Positions 15,731-24,414 of a stretch of DNA of 40,755 nt are shown piece by piece. Position numbers and translations under genes: made by a program. The notes below the pieces were generated by a model that searched no databases, was not told the origin of the DNA, and saw nothing but the letters and a program-made list of their open reading frames with translations. This DNA is from Burkholderia sp. Ac-20379. GTDB taxonomy: Bacteria; Pseudomonadota; Gammaproteobacteria; Burkholderiales; Burkholderiaceae. Location of the stretch: assembly GCF_017104645.1 (NCBI RefSeq), contig NZ_JAAGPF010000029.1, forward strand, positions 1 to 40,755. Reading direction: 5' to 3'. Numbering within the stretch: position 1 is the first letter of the stretch; each line of letters begins with the position of its first letter.

Positions 15731-16933
15731 TCAGGCCTCGCGCGAGGTCAGATGCGCCACCAGCCGCGCCAGCATCGCGTCGCAGCCGGCCAGTTGCTCG
15801 ACGCTGACGAACTCGTCGGGCTTGTGCCCCTGATCCATGCTGCCCGGCCCGCACACCACGGTGGGCATGCCGGCCTGCTCGAACAGGCCGCCTTCGGTGC
15901 CGAATGCCACCGTGCCGAACTCGGTCGAGCCGGACAGCAGCGCCAGCAACTGCGCGGCTTCGCTGTCGGGCGGCGTGGCCAGGCCCGGATAGGCGCTGAG
16001 CGGCTGGAAGCGGATGCCGGTGTCGGGCTTGACGGCCTGCATCTTCGGCAGCAGCTCGGCGTCGGCGTAGCGGTGCAGATCGTCGGCCACTTCCTGCGCG
16101 TCGTAGCCGGGCAGCGCGCGCACCTCGAAATCGAATTCGCACTCGGCCGGCACGATGTTCAGCGCGCGGCCGCCGTGGATCACGCCCGTCTGCACGGTCG
16201 AGAACGGCGGATCGAAGCGCGCGTCGTGGTGCTCGGGCGCGGCGAGCCGCGTGCCGATCTCGCCGAGATGGCCGATCAGCTTGGCCGCGTATTCGATCGC
16301 GTTGACGCCGTACGGCGCGTAGGCCGAGTGGCAGGCGGCGCCCTTCACGTGGCAGCGCATCGCGAGCTTGCCCTTGTGGCCGAGCACCGGCTTCAGCTCG
16401 GTCGGCTCGCCGATCAGGCACAGGCGCGGGCGCACGGCGCGCCGCTCCAGTTCCGCCAGCATCGGCCGCACGCCGAGGCAGCCCACTTCCTCGTCGTAGG
16501 AAAACGCCAGATGCACGGGCAGCGCCAGCTCGCGCTCGCGCGCGACGAACGCCGGCACCGCGGCCAGCACCGAGGCGAGGAAGCCCTTCATGTCGGCGGT
16601 GCCGCGCCCATAGAGCTTGCCGTCGCGCTCGGTCAGGCTGAACGGCTCGACCGTCCAGGCCTGGCCGTCCACCGGCACCACGTCGGTGTGGCCGGACAGC
16701 ACCACGCCGCCGCGATCGCGCGGGCCGATCGTCGCGAACAGGTTGGCCTTGGTGCGCGCGTCGTTGTAGAACAGCTCGCATTCGACGCCGTGTCCGGCCA
16801 GGTAATCGCGGATGAACTCGATCAGCGCGAGGTTCGAATCGCGGCTGACGGTGGCGAAGCCGATCAGCCGCTCGAGCAGATCGCGGCTGGACAGCGGCGC
16901 GCCCGCCGCGTTGCGGTGCGCGGCGTCACTCAT
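15731..16933 (-). CDS. M20 deacylase, acetylornithine deacetylase (ArgE)-like
   Basis: This 400-residue protein is a full-length M20A/ArgE-family di-metal hydrolase. Probable ligands and catalytic residues are H82 and D84 (LSGHTDVVP), D114 (YGRGTADMKG), E148/E149 (YDEEVG), the GEPTE segment and the late His in DQGHKPDEF. ArgE removes the acetyl group from N-acetylornithine, and related enzymes cleave many N-acyl amino acids or amides. Its ATG overlaps the stop of the DUF1028 gene by 8 nt, so translation is probably coupled. As last gene of a monooxygenase/Rid/DUF1028 operon it more likely cleaves a catabolic intermediate than serves arginine synthesis. Confidence 0.88.
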   Translation of the reverse strand: MSDAAHRNAAGAPLSSRDLLERLIGFATVSRDSNLALIEFIRDYLAGHGVECELFYNDARTKANLFATIGPRDRGGVVLSGHTDVVPVDGQAWTVEPFSLTERDGKLYGRGTADMKGFLASVLAAVPAFVARERELALPVHLAFSYDEEVGCLGVRPMLAELERRAVRPRLCLIGEPTELKPVLGHKGKLAMRCHVKGAACHSAYAPYGVNAIEYAAKLIGHLGEIGTRLAAPEHHDARFDPPFSTVQTGVIHGGRALNIVPAECEFDFEVRALPGYDAQEVADDLHRYADAELLPKMQAVKPDTGIRFQPLSAYPGLATPPDSEAAQLLALLSGSTEFGTVAFGTEGGLFEQAGMPTVVCGPGSMDQGHKPDEFVSVEQLAGCDAMLARLVAHLTSREA

Positions 16934-17603
16934 CGCCGGGCACGCCGTAGCTCGGCGCGGCGGTCGGGTTGATCGCGCGCGTCAGGTAATCGTTCATCTG
17001 CGGCTTGTAGGCCTGCCACAGGCCGGCAAGCTGGCCGATCGGGTCTTCCTCGGCCCAATCCACGCGCAGGTCGACGATCGGCCAGGTCACGTCGCCGGCG
17101 ATCTTCAGCGCGGCCGAGTGCACCGGGCCGGCTTCGCCGCCCGCCGCCAGCGCCGCCTGCATCGCGGCCAGCAGCCGGTCGGCCAGCGCGCCGGGCGCGT
17201 TCTCGAACGCGGGCACCATGGTTTCGATCACGTTCAGGCTGGCCAGCATGTTGCCGGCCGCGATGCACTGCTCGCCCGCCACCGCGTGATACAGGCCGAG
17301 CGCTTCCTTGCCGCTGAAGAACGCGGCGCGGCCCTGGCCGTCGATCACCGTGACCTGCCGGTACTGGCTCCAGCCGTTCGCCGACAGCGCGCGGTCGAGC
17401 GCGGCGGCCGGATCGAGCTGGCCGTCTTCGAGCAGATCGAGGATCTCCGGGCCGAGCGCGGGCAGCGTGACGTTCTGCGTGGCCACCACGCCCACGCCGG
17501 CGCGCACCCACGGGCAGCGCGCCCCCACGGCGATGCTCGACGAGCTGATCGCGATGCCGAGCTGGCCGGTTTCCTGACACCGGCCGACGATCGAGAAAGT
17601 CAT
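16926..17603 (-). CDS. DUF1028 family protein (Ntn-hydrolase-like)
   Basis: The 225-residue protein opens TFSIVGRCQETGQLGIAISS and continues CPWVRAGVGVVATQ, the DUF1028 signature. A Thr or Ser directly after Met is consistent with an N-terminal-nucleophile-like fold. DUF1028 genes often sit beside Rid genes and peptidase or amidase genes, and their reaction is not established as far as I know. Here it lies 10 nt after a Rid gene and overlaps the M20 gene, which points to a shared role in breaking an amide or imide. No signal peptide is visible. Confidence 0.85.
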   Translation of the reverse strand: MTFSIVGRCQETGQLGIAISSSSIAVGARCPWVRAGVGVVATQNVTLPALGPEILDLLEDGQLDPAAALDRALSANGWSQYRQVTVIDGQGRAAFFSGKEALGLYHAVAGEQCIAAGNMLASLNVIETMVPAFENAPGALADRLLAAMQAALAAGGEAGPVHSAALKIAGDVTWPIVDLRVDWAEEDPIGQLAGLWQAYKPQMNDYLTRAINPTAAPSYGVPGDE

Positions 17604-17613
17604 GTGCGCCTCC

Positions 17614-18057
17614 TTAGGCCTGTTGCGGCGTCCAGTTGTCGGGGATCACGGCGATCACGTCGATTTCCACGAGCCATTGCGGCTGGCCCAGCGCGGCGAT
17701 CACCAGGCCGGTGGAGATCGGATACACGCCCTTCAGCCACTTGCCGACCACCTGATACACCGGCTCGCGATAGCGCGGATCGATGATGTAGGTGGTCGTC
17801 TTGACGATGTGCGACAGATCGCTGCCGGCTTCTTCCAGCAGTTGCTTGATGTTCTTCATGGCCTGCTCGGTCTGCGCGGCCGGGTCGCCGAGGCCGACGA
17901 GGTTGCCCGCGAAATCGGTGCCGATCTGGCCGCGCACGTAGATCGTGTTGCCGGCCTTCACGGCCTGGCACAGGTCGTTGTCGAGCGTCTGGTTCGGGTA
18001 GGTATCCTTGGTGTTGAACATCCGGATACGGGTATGGGTGGTCTGGCTCATGGGCAT
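17614..18057 (-). CDS. Rid-family protein, copy 1 (lacks the RidA arginine)
   Basis: The 147-residue protein is a YjgF/YER057c/UK114 (Rid) family member (YVRGQIGTDFAGNLVG, EQAMKNIKQLLEEAGSDLSHIVKTTTYI, VEIDVIAVIP). In E. coli RidA the imine/enamine deaminase arginine sits in P-A-R-S near the C-terminus. The same position here reads PIST, so the arginine is replaced by serine and classical deaminase activity is not expected. By my reading it is about 86% identical to the adjacent copy. The start could be 18057 or 18051, and no clear ribosome site favours either. It lies 39 nt after copy 2. Confidence 0.87.
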   Translation of the reverse strand: MPMSQTTHTRIRMFNTKDTYPNQTLDNDLCQAVKAGNTIYVRGQIGTDFAGNLVGLGDPAAQTEQAMKNIKQLLEEAGSDLSHIVKTTTYIIDPRYREPVYQVVGKWLKGVYPISTGLVIAALGQPQWLVEIDVIAVIPDNWTPQQA

Positions 18058-18096
18058 GTCGTAAGGAGGTCGAAGAAGATGGCGCGCGGGGTTCGC

Positions 18097-18528
18097 TCAG
18101 GCGGCGGGCGGCGTCCAGCCGTCCGGCACCACGGCGATCACGTCGATTTCCATCAGCCATTGCGGCTGGCCCAGCGCCACCACCACGATCCCGGTCGAGA
18201 TCGGATGCACGCCCTTGAGCCACTTGCCCACTTCCTGATAGACCGGCTCGCGATAGCGCGGATCGATGATGTAGGTGGTCGTCTTGACGACGTGCGACAG
18301 ATCGCTGCCCGCCTCTTCCAGCAGTTGCTTGAGGTTCTTCATGGCCTGCTCGGCCTGCGCGCGCGGATCGCCGAGGCCCACCAGGTTGCCGTCGAAATCG
18401 GTGCCGACCTGGCCGCGCACGTACACGGTATTGCCCGCCCGCACGGCCTGGCAGAGGTCGTTGTCGAGCGACTGGTTCGGATAGGTGTCCTTGGTGTTGA
18501 ACATCCGGATACGGGTATGCGTGGGCAT
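18097..18528 (-). CDS. Rid-family protein, copy 2 (lacks the RidA arginine)
   Basis: The 143-residue protein is a tandem paralogue of the next gene, with the same Rid fold and again PIST in place of the arginine-bearing segment. Most differences are conservative (V/I, S/T, R/K), but E/V, H/Y, D/A and G/N changes are scattered along the chain. Its ATG overlaps the monooxygenase stop (ATGA at 18525-18528), indicating coupling. Rid proteins form trimers with clefts at subunit interfaces, so two similar chains could form mixed trimers. This is inference. Confidence 0.87.
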   Translation of the reverse strand: MPTHTRIRMFNTKDTYPNQSLDNDLCQAVRAGNTVYVRGQVGTDFDGNLVGLGDPRAQAEQAMKNLKQLLEEAGSDLSHVVKTTTYIIDPRYREPVYQEVGKWLKGVHPISTGIVVVALGQPQWLMEIDVIAVVPDGWTPPAA

Positions 18529-19850
18529 CAGTTCACTCCGATTTCGCTGGTTTGGGCCGCTTGCGGCGCGGCGGCGGCGGCCGCTTCGCGCTGCGTGCTG
18601 TCGCGGTAGGTCTGGTATTGGCGCTGGATCGCGATGTGGTCGCCCACGTGCTTGGCGTCGTGCCAGACGCCCCAGATGAAGCTGGAGCCGCGGCGCGACT
18701 GCCACGGCAGGCCCAGGAAATAGACGCCCGGCTCGGCCGACACGCCGCGCTGATGCTTCGGCTTGCCCTTGGCGTCGAACGCGTCCACCTGCAGCCAGCG
18801 GTAATCGGTGGCGTAGCCGGTCGCCCAGATGATCGACGTGACGCCGGCCTTGGCCAGATCCAGCTCGCGCAGCGGCTGCGTGAGGCAGGCCGGATCGGCG
18901 GGGATCTCGCGCGCCTGCGGCTCCTCGGGCAGGTCGAGGCCGTTGCGGGCGATGTAGGCGTCGGCTTCGTCGAGCAGCGACAGGTAGTTCTCGTCGCCGC
19001 GCGCGATGTTGGCGGCCAGGTCGTCCTGGAAGCGCACCACGTTACCGTCGAACGACTGGGTCAGGCCGACGAGATTCACGCCCTGATGCGCGAGGCGGCG
19101 GAAATCGACGGTATGGCCGCCGCGCGCGCCGCTGACGGCGATCGTCACGTGCTCGCGGCCCGGCATGGCCGCCTCGGCGTCCCACTTGCCCAGCACGCCG
19201 AGCCACCAGCAGAAATCGCGGTTGCGATAGGCGCGCGGCGGGCGGTCGTGCGGGCCGACCGACAGGTAGACGTCGCGGCCTGCGCGCTGCAGTTCGTCGG
19301 CGATCTGCACGCCCGACGAGCCGGCGCCCACCACCAGCACGCCACCGGCCGGCAGTTGCTGCGGGTTGTAGTAGCCGGCCGAGTGGAGTTGCGTCAGATC
19401 CGGCGAGGACGGCGCGATCGGCGGGATCACCGGTGTCTGGAACGGGCCGGTGGCCACCACCACGCGGGTCGCCTCGATCGTGCCGTCGCTGGTGTCGACC
19501 GTGAAGCCGGGGCGGCCGACGTTGCGCACCACCTTGGTGACTTCCACGCCGGTGCGGATCGGCGCGTCGTATTTCTTCGCATAGGCTTCGAAGTAGTCGG
19601 CCACGCTGTCCTTCGAGGCGAACGCGTCCGGGTCGAGCCCTTCGAATTCGAGGCCGGGGAAGCGGTCGTGCCAGGCCGGGCCGTTGGCGACCAGCGAATC
19701 CCAGCGGCCGGTGCGCCAGCGCTCGGCGATCCGGTCGCGTTCGAGCACCAGATGCGGCACGCCGAGGCGGCTCAGGTGTTCGCTCATCGCCACGCCGGCC
19801 TGGCCGGCGCCGACCACCAGCGTGTCTACGACTGTGTTCCCGACTGTCAT
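18528..19850 (-). CDS. FAD/NAD(P)-dependent flavoprotein monooxygenase (FMO/CzcO-like)
   Basis: The 440-residue protein has two Rossmann motifs, GAGQAG (14-19) for FAD and GAGSSG (175-180) for NAD(P)H. It also has the conserved ATG segments (VVVATGPFQTP, IIWATGYATDY). This is the layout of flavin-containing monooxygenases and CzcO-type enzymes, which oxygenate nitrogen, sulfur or ketones. There is no signal peptide. AAGGAA lies just before the ATG. It is first in a five-gene operon (monooxygenase, Rid, Rid, DUF1028, M20). An N-oxygenation producing a reactive imine-like product, handled by the Rid and hydrolase genes, is a plausible scheme but inferred. Confidence 0.87.
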   Translation of the reverse strand: MTVGNTVVDTLVVGAGQAGVAMSEHLSRLGVPHLVLERDRIAERWRTGRWDSLVANGPAWHDRFPGLEFEGLDPDAFASKDSVADYFEAYAKKYDAPIRTGVEVTKVVRNVGRPGFTVDTSDGTIEATRVVVATGPFQTPVIPPIAPSSPDLTQLHSAGYYNPQQLPAGGVLVVGAGSSGVQIADELQRAGRDVYLSVGPHDRPPRAYRNRDFCWWLGVLGKWDAEAAMPGREHVTIAVSGARGGHTVDFRRLAHQGVNLVGLTQSFDGNVVRFQDDLAANIARGDENYLSLLDEADAYIARNGLDLPEEPQAREIPADPACLTQPLRELDLAKAGVTSIIWATGYATDYRWLQVDAFDAKGKPKHQRGVSAEPGVYFLGLPWQSRRGSSFIWGVWHDAKHVGDHIAIQRQYQTYRDSTQREAAAAAAPQAAQTSEIGVN

Positions 19851-20214
19851 CGCGCGTTCCTTTGAAAAGCGGTTCGACCCGGCACGCCAACTGCGCCCGG
19901 GTTCAGTTTCTGGTTCGCGGCATGGCGCGCCGCGAATGGCATGCCTGGAATTCTGTTCAGAGGCCGGGGTTAGCGAAATGATGTTTTTTGTGGTCGCTGG
20001 TTAGGAAAAAGTTGCGAGCGGGCGGGAAGCGTTGCCCCGCGCGGCGCGGCGGGGAACGAGGCTGGCCGGGAAGGCCATGCGCGAAGCCGACGGACGGCCT
20101 TCGGCGCGCCTCGGCAGGGGCGAAAACGGAGAATTTTGGCGCGCTTTTTCTGGCGGAACGCTCAAAAGGAAACGGCCGGGACAAACCCGGCCGTCGCGTG
20201 AACCCTGCCTGCTA
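19851..20214. other. Intergenic region upstream of the monooxygenase operon
   Basis: This gene-free stretch contains AGCGA (19972-19976) and TCGCT (19994-19998) arms, each beside a GGTTAG copy (19968 and 19999 regions), around an AT-rich centre, which is a possible operator. It also contains a GC stem (20035-20040 with 20049-20054) and the terminator of the next operon (20172-20194). I see no convincing gene. Confidence 0.5.
20161..20194 (-). terminator. Rho-independent terminator of the DUF3100 operon
   Basis: On the minus strand ACGGCCGGG (20194-20186) pairs with CCCGGCCGT (20180-20172) around a 5-nt loop, followed by TTCCTTTTG. It stands 20 nt after the M20D amidohydrolase stop. Confidence 0.82.
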
Positions 20215-21402
20215 TCACCCCAAAAACCGCTCCACCAGCCGGACAAAATAACTCGCCCCCACCGGCAGCAACGCATCGTTGAAGTCGTAACTGGCGTTAT
20301 GCAGCAGGCACGGCCCGCCGCCGTGCCCGTGCACGCGGTGGTCGCCGCTGCCGTTGCCGAGGAATGCGTAGCATCCGGGCTTCTCGCGCAGCATGAACGA
20401 GAAATCCTCGGCGGCCATGGTCGGATCGGCCGCGGCGTTCACGTGCGCGTCGCCCACCAGTTCGCGCATCACCTCGACAGCCAGCGCCGTCTGCGCCGCA
20501 TCGTTGACGGTGGCCGGATACTGCCGCTCGAACCACACCTCGCACTCGCAATCGAACGCCGACGCGGTCGCGGCGGCCACGGCGCGCATGCGCGTCTCGA
20601 TCAGGTCGAGCGTGGCGTCGGAGAAGGTGCGCACGGTACCGCCGAGCCACGCGTCGGTCGGCACCACGTTGAGCGCCTCGCCGGCGTGGATCTGCGTGAC
20701 CGACAGCACCGCGCCGTCGATCGGATTGCGGTTGCGCGTGACGATGCCCTGCAGCGCGTTCAGCACCTGTCCGGCGGCGAACACGGGGTCGCGGCCCAGG
20801 TGCGGCATGGCCGCGTGGCAGCCGGCGCCGCGCAGCGTGATCTTGAACAGGCTGGTGGACGCCATCAGCGGCCCCGGCCGCACGGCGAAATCGCCGGCCG
20901 GAATGCCGGGCCAGTTGTGCAGCCCGAACACGGCCTCCACCGGGAACCGCTCGAACAGGCCGTCCTCGATCATCGCGCGCGCGCCGCCGCCCGCCTCCTC
21001 GGCCGGCTGGAAGAACAGCTGCACGGTGCCGTCGAAGCCGCCGTGCTGCGCCAGATGGCGCGCCGCGCCGAGCAGCATCGCGGTGTGGCCGTCGTGGCCG
21101 CAGGCGTGCATCGCGCCGGGCACGGTCGAGCGGTGCGCGAAGGTATTGGCCTCCTGCACCGGCAGCGCGTCCATGTCGGCGCGCAGGCCGATGGCGCGCG
21201 TGCCGCCGCCGCGCTTGAGCGTGCCGACCACGCCGGTCTGGCCCACGCCGCGCGTGACGGCATAGCCCCACGCTTCGAGCCGCTCGGCCACCAGGTCGGC
21301 GGTGCGGTTCACCGCGAAGCCGACTTCGGGGTGCGCGTGAATATCGCGGCGAATCGTCTGCAGTTCGTCGGCGTGCGCGACGATGGAATCGATCAGTTTC
21401 AT
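20215..21402 (-). CDS. M20D amidohydrolase (hippurate hydrolase/HipO-like)
   Basis: The 395-residue protein has the M20D signature: RRDIHAHPEVGF at the N-terminus, LRADMDALPV (74-82), the metal-binding HACGHDGH (99-106), QPAEEAGGG (catalytic E135/E136) and a late MAAEDFSFML. Such enzymes cleave N-acyl amino acids, hippurate, IAA-amino acid conjugates or aminobenzoyl-glutamate. The ATG at 21402 has no clear ribosome site. A TTG 24 nt upstream is an alternative. It is the last gene of a four-gene operon and ends at a good terminator. In context it probably hydrolyses a compound imported by the DUF3100 protein. Confidence 0.9.
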   Translation of the reverse strand: MKLIDSIVAHADELQTIRRDIHAHPEVGFAVNRTADLVAERLEAWGYAVTRGVGQTGVVGTLKRGGGTRAIGLRADMDALPVQEANTFAHRSTVPGAMHACGHDGHTAMLLGAARHLAQHGGFDGTVQLFFQPAEEAGGGARAMIEDGLFERFPVEAVFGLHNWPGIPAGDFAVRPGPLMASTSLFKITLRGAGCHAAMPHLGRDPVFAAGQVLNALQGIVTRNRNPIDGAVLSVTQIHAGEALNVVPTDAWLGGTVRTFSDATLDLIETRMRAVAAATASAFDCECEVWFERQYPATVNDAAQTALAVEVMRELVGDAHVNAAADPTMAAEDFSFMLREKPGCYAFLGNGSGDHRVHGHGGGPCLLHNASYDFNDALLPVGASYFVRLVERFLG

Positions 21403-21472
21403 GCGGGGAGAGCGCCGTCGAGACAATCGCCGGCGCCGCGCAAAGGCGGCCCGGCGATACAGGTGAACGAAA

Positions 21473-22807
21473 TCAGATATGGAACAACTGAGCCACCAGC
21501 GTCGCGCCGATGAACGTGCCGGCGTTGGCCACGAACGACACCAGCACGATGCGCCAGCCGAGGCGGCGGAACGCCGGGATGTCCTTGGCGATCGACAGGC
21601 CCGCGAACACCAGCATCGGGGTGGTCACGCCGAGAAAATCGTTGTGCGAACCGAACGCGGCGATCTGCGGCGCCAGCGGGCACCACGGCGAGGTCAGGAA
21701 CATCGCCACCACCGACACCCAGCAGACGGCCGGAATCCGGCGGCCCGTCAGCGTGGCCAGCGCATCGCCGACGATCGTCGCGCCCACCATGATCGCGATC
21801 CCGGGCAGCCCGACCAGCGGCGTGGTGCCGTGCGCGATCCAGTCGCACACCAGCGCCATCGCGGCCGTCACGATCCAGGCGATCAGCTTGCCGCCGTAGC
21901 CGAGCGCGGGCGCTTCGGTCTGCACGTCGCCGAGCGCCGGGCGATCGGCTTCCGGTTGCGCGGAGGCCTTGGTGGTGCGGCCGATGATCGGCTCCAGCAC
22001 GCGGTAGCCGAACACGGCCAGCGGCAGCGAGATGAACAGCGTGAAGTAGGTGCCGAGCGTGGTGGTGATCAGGTTGCTGGCCGCCGCGAACGCCATCACC
22101 GATTTCGCGGTTTCCGGATCCTGCTGCGCGGCGATCGCGCCGGATGCGGCCGCCATCATGCTGCCCGAGCCAACGCCCGAGCCCATCGCCAGCGCGAGCG
22201 GATCGAAGATCCCGAGGCTCGACACGAAGCCGGCGAACACGGCGATGAACACCGCGCCGAACACGGTGCCGGTCAGGTATTCGGCCAGCACGCCGCGCCC
22301 TTCGGCGGAATCCATGCCGTACTTCTCGCCGATGATCGCGAGGCTCGGCTCGCGGCCCACCGAGAACGTCGCGCCGATCGCCTCGCGCTTGATGCCGAGC
22401 AGCAGCGCAAGCGGCAGGCCCAGCAGGATGGTGCCGACGAAGTGACCGAACTCCTGGAACGCCAGCGCCCAGCCGGCCGCCGCGAGCTTCGGCAGCGCGC
22501 TGCCCACCATCAGCCCGAGCTTCGAGACGAACAGCAGCAGCGCCGGCTGCAGCACGGCCGCCGCGAAGAACTGGTTCGACACGTCGAGCCGCGCGCTGCT
22601 CTTCCAGCGCGCGCTGGCGAGGCCGAGCGCCGCGCCGAGCAGCAGCGCCCAGATCATCGGCAGCAGCACCACCTTGCCCGGCCCGATCTTGAACGTGAAC
22701 GAGCCGATCCATTGCGCGATCAGCAGAATGCCGGCGGCATACAGCATGACCTTCGCCGCGCCCGCGCCGCCGAATTCGCGGCGTTCGATTCCCAGTGCGT
22801 GTTCCAT
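21473..22807 (-). CDS. DUF3100-type multi-pass membrane protein, probable transporter
   Basis: The 444-residue protein has about ten to twelve hydrophobic helices in two blocks separated by a polar linker near residue 280 (KASAQPEADRP). Notable segments are GSGVGSGSMMAAASGAIAA, which looks like a substrate or ion-binding re-entrant motif, and GREPSLAIIGEKYGM. It resembles the DUF3100 family as I know it. GGGGAGG lies 5 nt before the ATG. Lying between an aldehyde dehydrogenase and an M20D hydrolase gene, it likely imports the substrate of the operon. The transport role is inferred from hydrophobicity and context. Confidence 0.75.
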   Translation of the reverse strand: MEHALGIERREFGGAGAAKVMLYAAGILLIAQWIGSFTFKIGPGKVVLLPMIWALLLGAALGLASARWKSSARLDVSNQFFAAAVLQPALLLFVSKLGLMVGSALPKLAAAGWALAFQEFGHFVGTILLGLPLALLLGIKREAIGATFSVGREPSLAIIGEKYGMDSAEGRGVLAEYLTGTVFGAVFIAVFAGFVSSLGIFDPLALAMGSGVGSGSMMAAASGAIAAQQDPETAKSVMAFAAASNLITTTLGTYFTLFISLPLAVFGYRVLEPIIGRTTKASAQPEADRPALGDVQTEAPALGYGGKLIAWIVTAAMALVCDWIAHGTTPLVGLPGIAIMVGATIVGDALATLTGRRIPAVCWVSVVAMFLTSPWCPLAPQIAAFGSHNDFLGVTTPMLVFAGLSIAKDIPAFRRLGWRIVLVSFVANAGTFIGATLVAQLFHI

Positions 22808-22853
22808 CGCGACCTCCCCTTTGAGTCCGGCTTCCGTCGTACGCGGGCCGGTA

Positions 22854-24362
22854 TTACAGATAACCGAAGGCGGTCGGCGGCGCTTCGGCCGTCTCGACCC
22901 ACACGCTCTTGGTCTGCGTGTATTCGTACAGCGCCTCGACGCCGCTGGAGCGCCCGTAGCCGCTCATGCCATAGCCGCCGAACGGCGAGGCCACGTTGAT
23001 GGTCTTGTAGCCGTTGACCCAGAACGTGCCGGCGTTGACCTGCGCGGCCACGCGGTGCGAGCGCGCCACGTCGGTGGTCCACACCGCGCCGGCCAGGCCG
23101 AAATCGGTGTCGTTGGCGATCGCGATCGCTTCGTCCTCCGTATCGAACGGAATCGCCGCCACCACCGGCCCGAAGATCTCGGTGCGCGCCACGTCCATTT
23201 GGTTCGTCACGCCGGCCAGCACGGTGGGCGACACGAAATAGCCGCCGTTGCCGAGTTCGGCCGAGCCGGCCGCCAGCGTCGCGCCGGCCTCCACGCCGCG
23301 CGCGATCATCTGCATGACGTGTTCGTACTGCTTGCGATTGTTGATCGGGCCGACTTCGGTGGCGTCGTCGAGCGGCGCGCCCACGCGGATCTTCTTCGCG
23401 CCGGCCGCCACCATCGCGACGAATTCGTCGTACACCGAACGTTGCACCAGCAGGCGCGAACCGGCCACGCAGCTCTGGCCCGCACCGGCGAAGATCGCGG
23501 CCTGGGCCGTCAGCGCGGCGCGCTTGAGGTCGGCGTCGGCGAACACGATGTTGGCCGACTTGCCGCCCAGCTCCAGCACGCACGGCACCACGCGGCGTGC
23601 GGCGGCCTCGGCGATGCGCGCGCCGGTGGCCGGCGAGCCGACGAACACCACCTTGCTGACCACGCGATGCGCGATCGCCGCCTGGCCGACGGTGTGACCG
23701 AAGCCGGCCAGCACGTTGACGAGGCCGCGCGGCAGCCCGGCGCGCTCGCCGAGCAGGCCCACCACGATCGACGTGAACGGCGTCAGCTCCGACGGCTTGA
23801 GCAGCACGCCGTTGCCCATCGCCACGGCCGGCGCGATCTGCCAGCCGCAGGTGAACACCGGCGCGTTCCACGGAGTGATCTGCAGCACCACGCCGGCCGG
23901 CTCGCGGCGCGTGTAGTTCAGGTGCGAGGTCGGCACCGGGATCACGTTGCCGTAGAACTTGTCGGTCCAGCCCGCGTAGTACTCGAACATCTCGGCAACC
24001 TTCGCCACCTCGCCGCGGCAATCGCGGATCGGCTTGCCCGAACCGAGCGATTCGAGCCGGGCGATCGCCTCGGCCTCGCCGCGGATCGTGCGCGCCACCT
24101 CGTTCATCACGCGGCCGCGGGCGGCGTGGGTCAGCGCCCACCATTCGCGCTGCGCGCGGCGCGCGCTCTCGGCGGCGTGGGCCACCACATCGGCGCCCGC
24201 GTCGCGGTAGGCGAGCGTGGCCTCGCCGGTGGCGGCGTCGTACAACTGGACGGTGTCGCCCTGGCCGGCGACGAGTTCGCCGTCGATATACGAGCCGATG
24301 GTGGTCGCGCCGGGGAAGAAGTGCGCGAAGGCGGCGAGCAATTGGTCTGCGTGCTGGGTCAT
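22854..24362 (-). CDS. NAD(P)-dependent aldehyde dehydrogenase
   Basis: The 502-residue ALDH-superfamily protein has N166 (TPWNAPVF), E264 (LELGGKSA) and the nucleophile C298 (GAGQSCVAGSR). The GYGMSGYGRSSG end is typical of betaine- or hydroxymuconic-aldehyde-type enzymes. It differs clearly from the ExaC-like enzyme at 5126-6655. It lies 52 nt after the dehydrogenase gene and 46 nt before the DUF3100 gene, so all are probably one transcript. The aldehyde oxidised cannot be named. Confidence 0.9.
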   Translation of the reverse strand: MTQHADQLLAAFAHFFPGATTIGSYIDGELVAGQGDTVQLYDAATGEATLAYRDAGADVVAHAAESARRAQREWWALTHAARGRVMNEVARTIRGEAEAIARLESLGSGKPIRDCRGEVAKVAEMFEYYAGWTDKFYGNVIPVPTSHLNYTRREPAGVVLQITPWNAPVFTCGWQIAPAVAMGNGVLLKPSELTPFTSIVVGLLGERAGLPRGLVNVLAGFGHTVGQAAIAHRVVSKVVFVGSPATGARIAEAAARRVVPCVLELGGKSANIVFADADLKRAALTAQAAIFAGAGQSCVAGSRLLVQRSVYDEFVAMVAAGAKKIRVGAPLDDATEVGPINNRKQYEHVMQMIARGVEAGATLAAGSAELGNGGYFVSPTVLAGVTNQMDVARTEIFGPVVAAIPFDTEDEAIAIANDTDFGLAGAVWTTDVARSHRVAAQVNAGTFWVNGYKTINVASPFGGYGMSGYGRSSGVEALYEYTQTKSVWVETAEAPPTAFGYL

Positions 24363-24414
24363 GTCGGTATTCCGTGTCGGGTGCGTCGGGCGATGACTGG
24401 GGAAGTGGCGGGGT

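Noticed and set aside
18063-18081. AAGGAGG followed by ATG on the plus strand between the Rid genes
   Set aside because: The frame it opens is a low-complexity shadow antisense to the Rid gene, so the ribosome-site match is coincidental.
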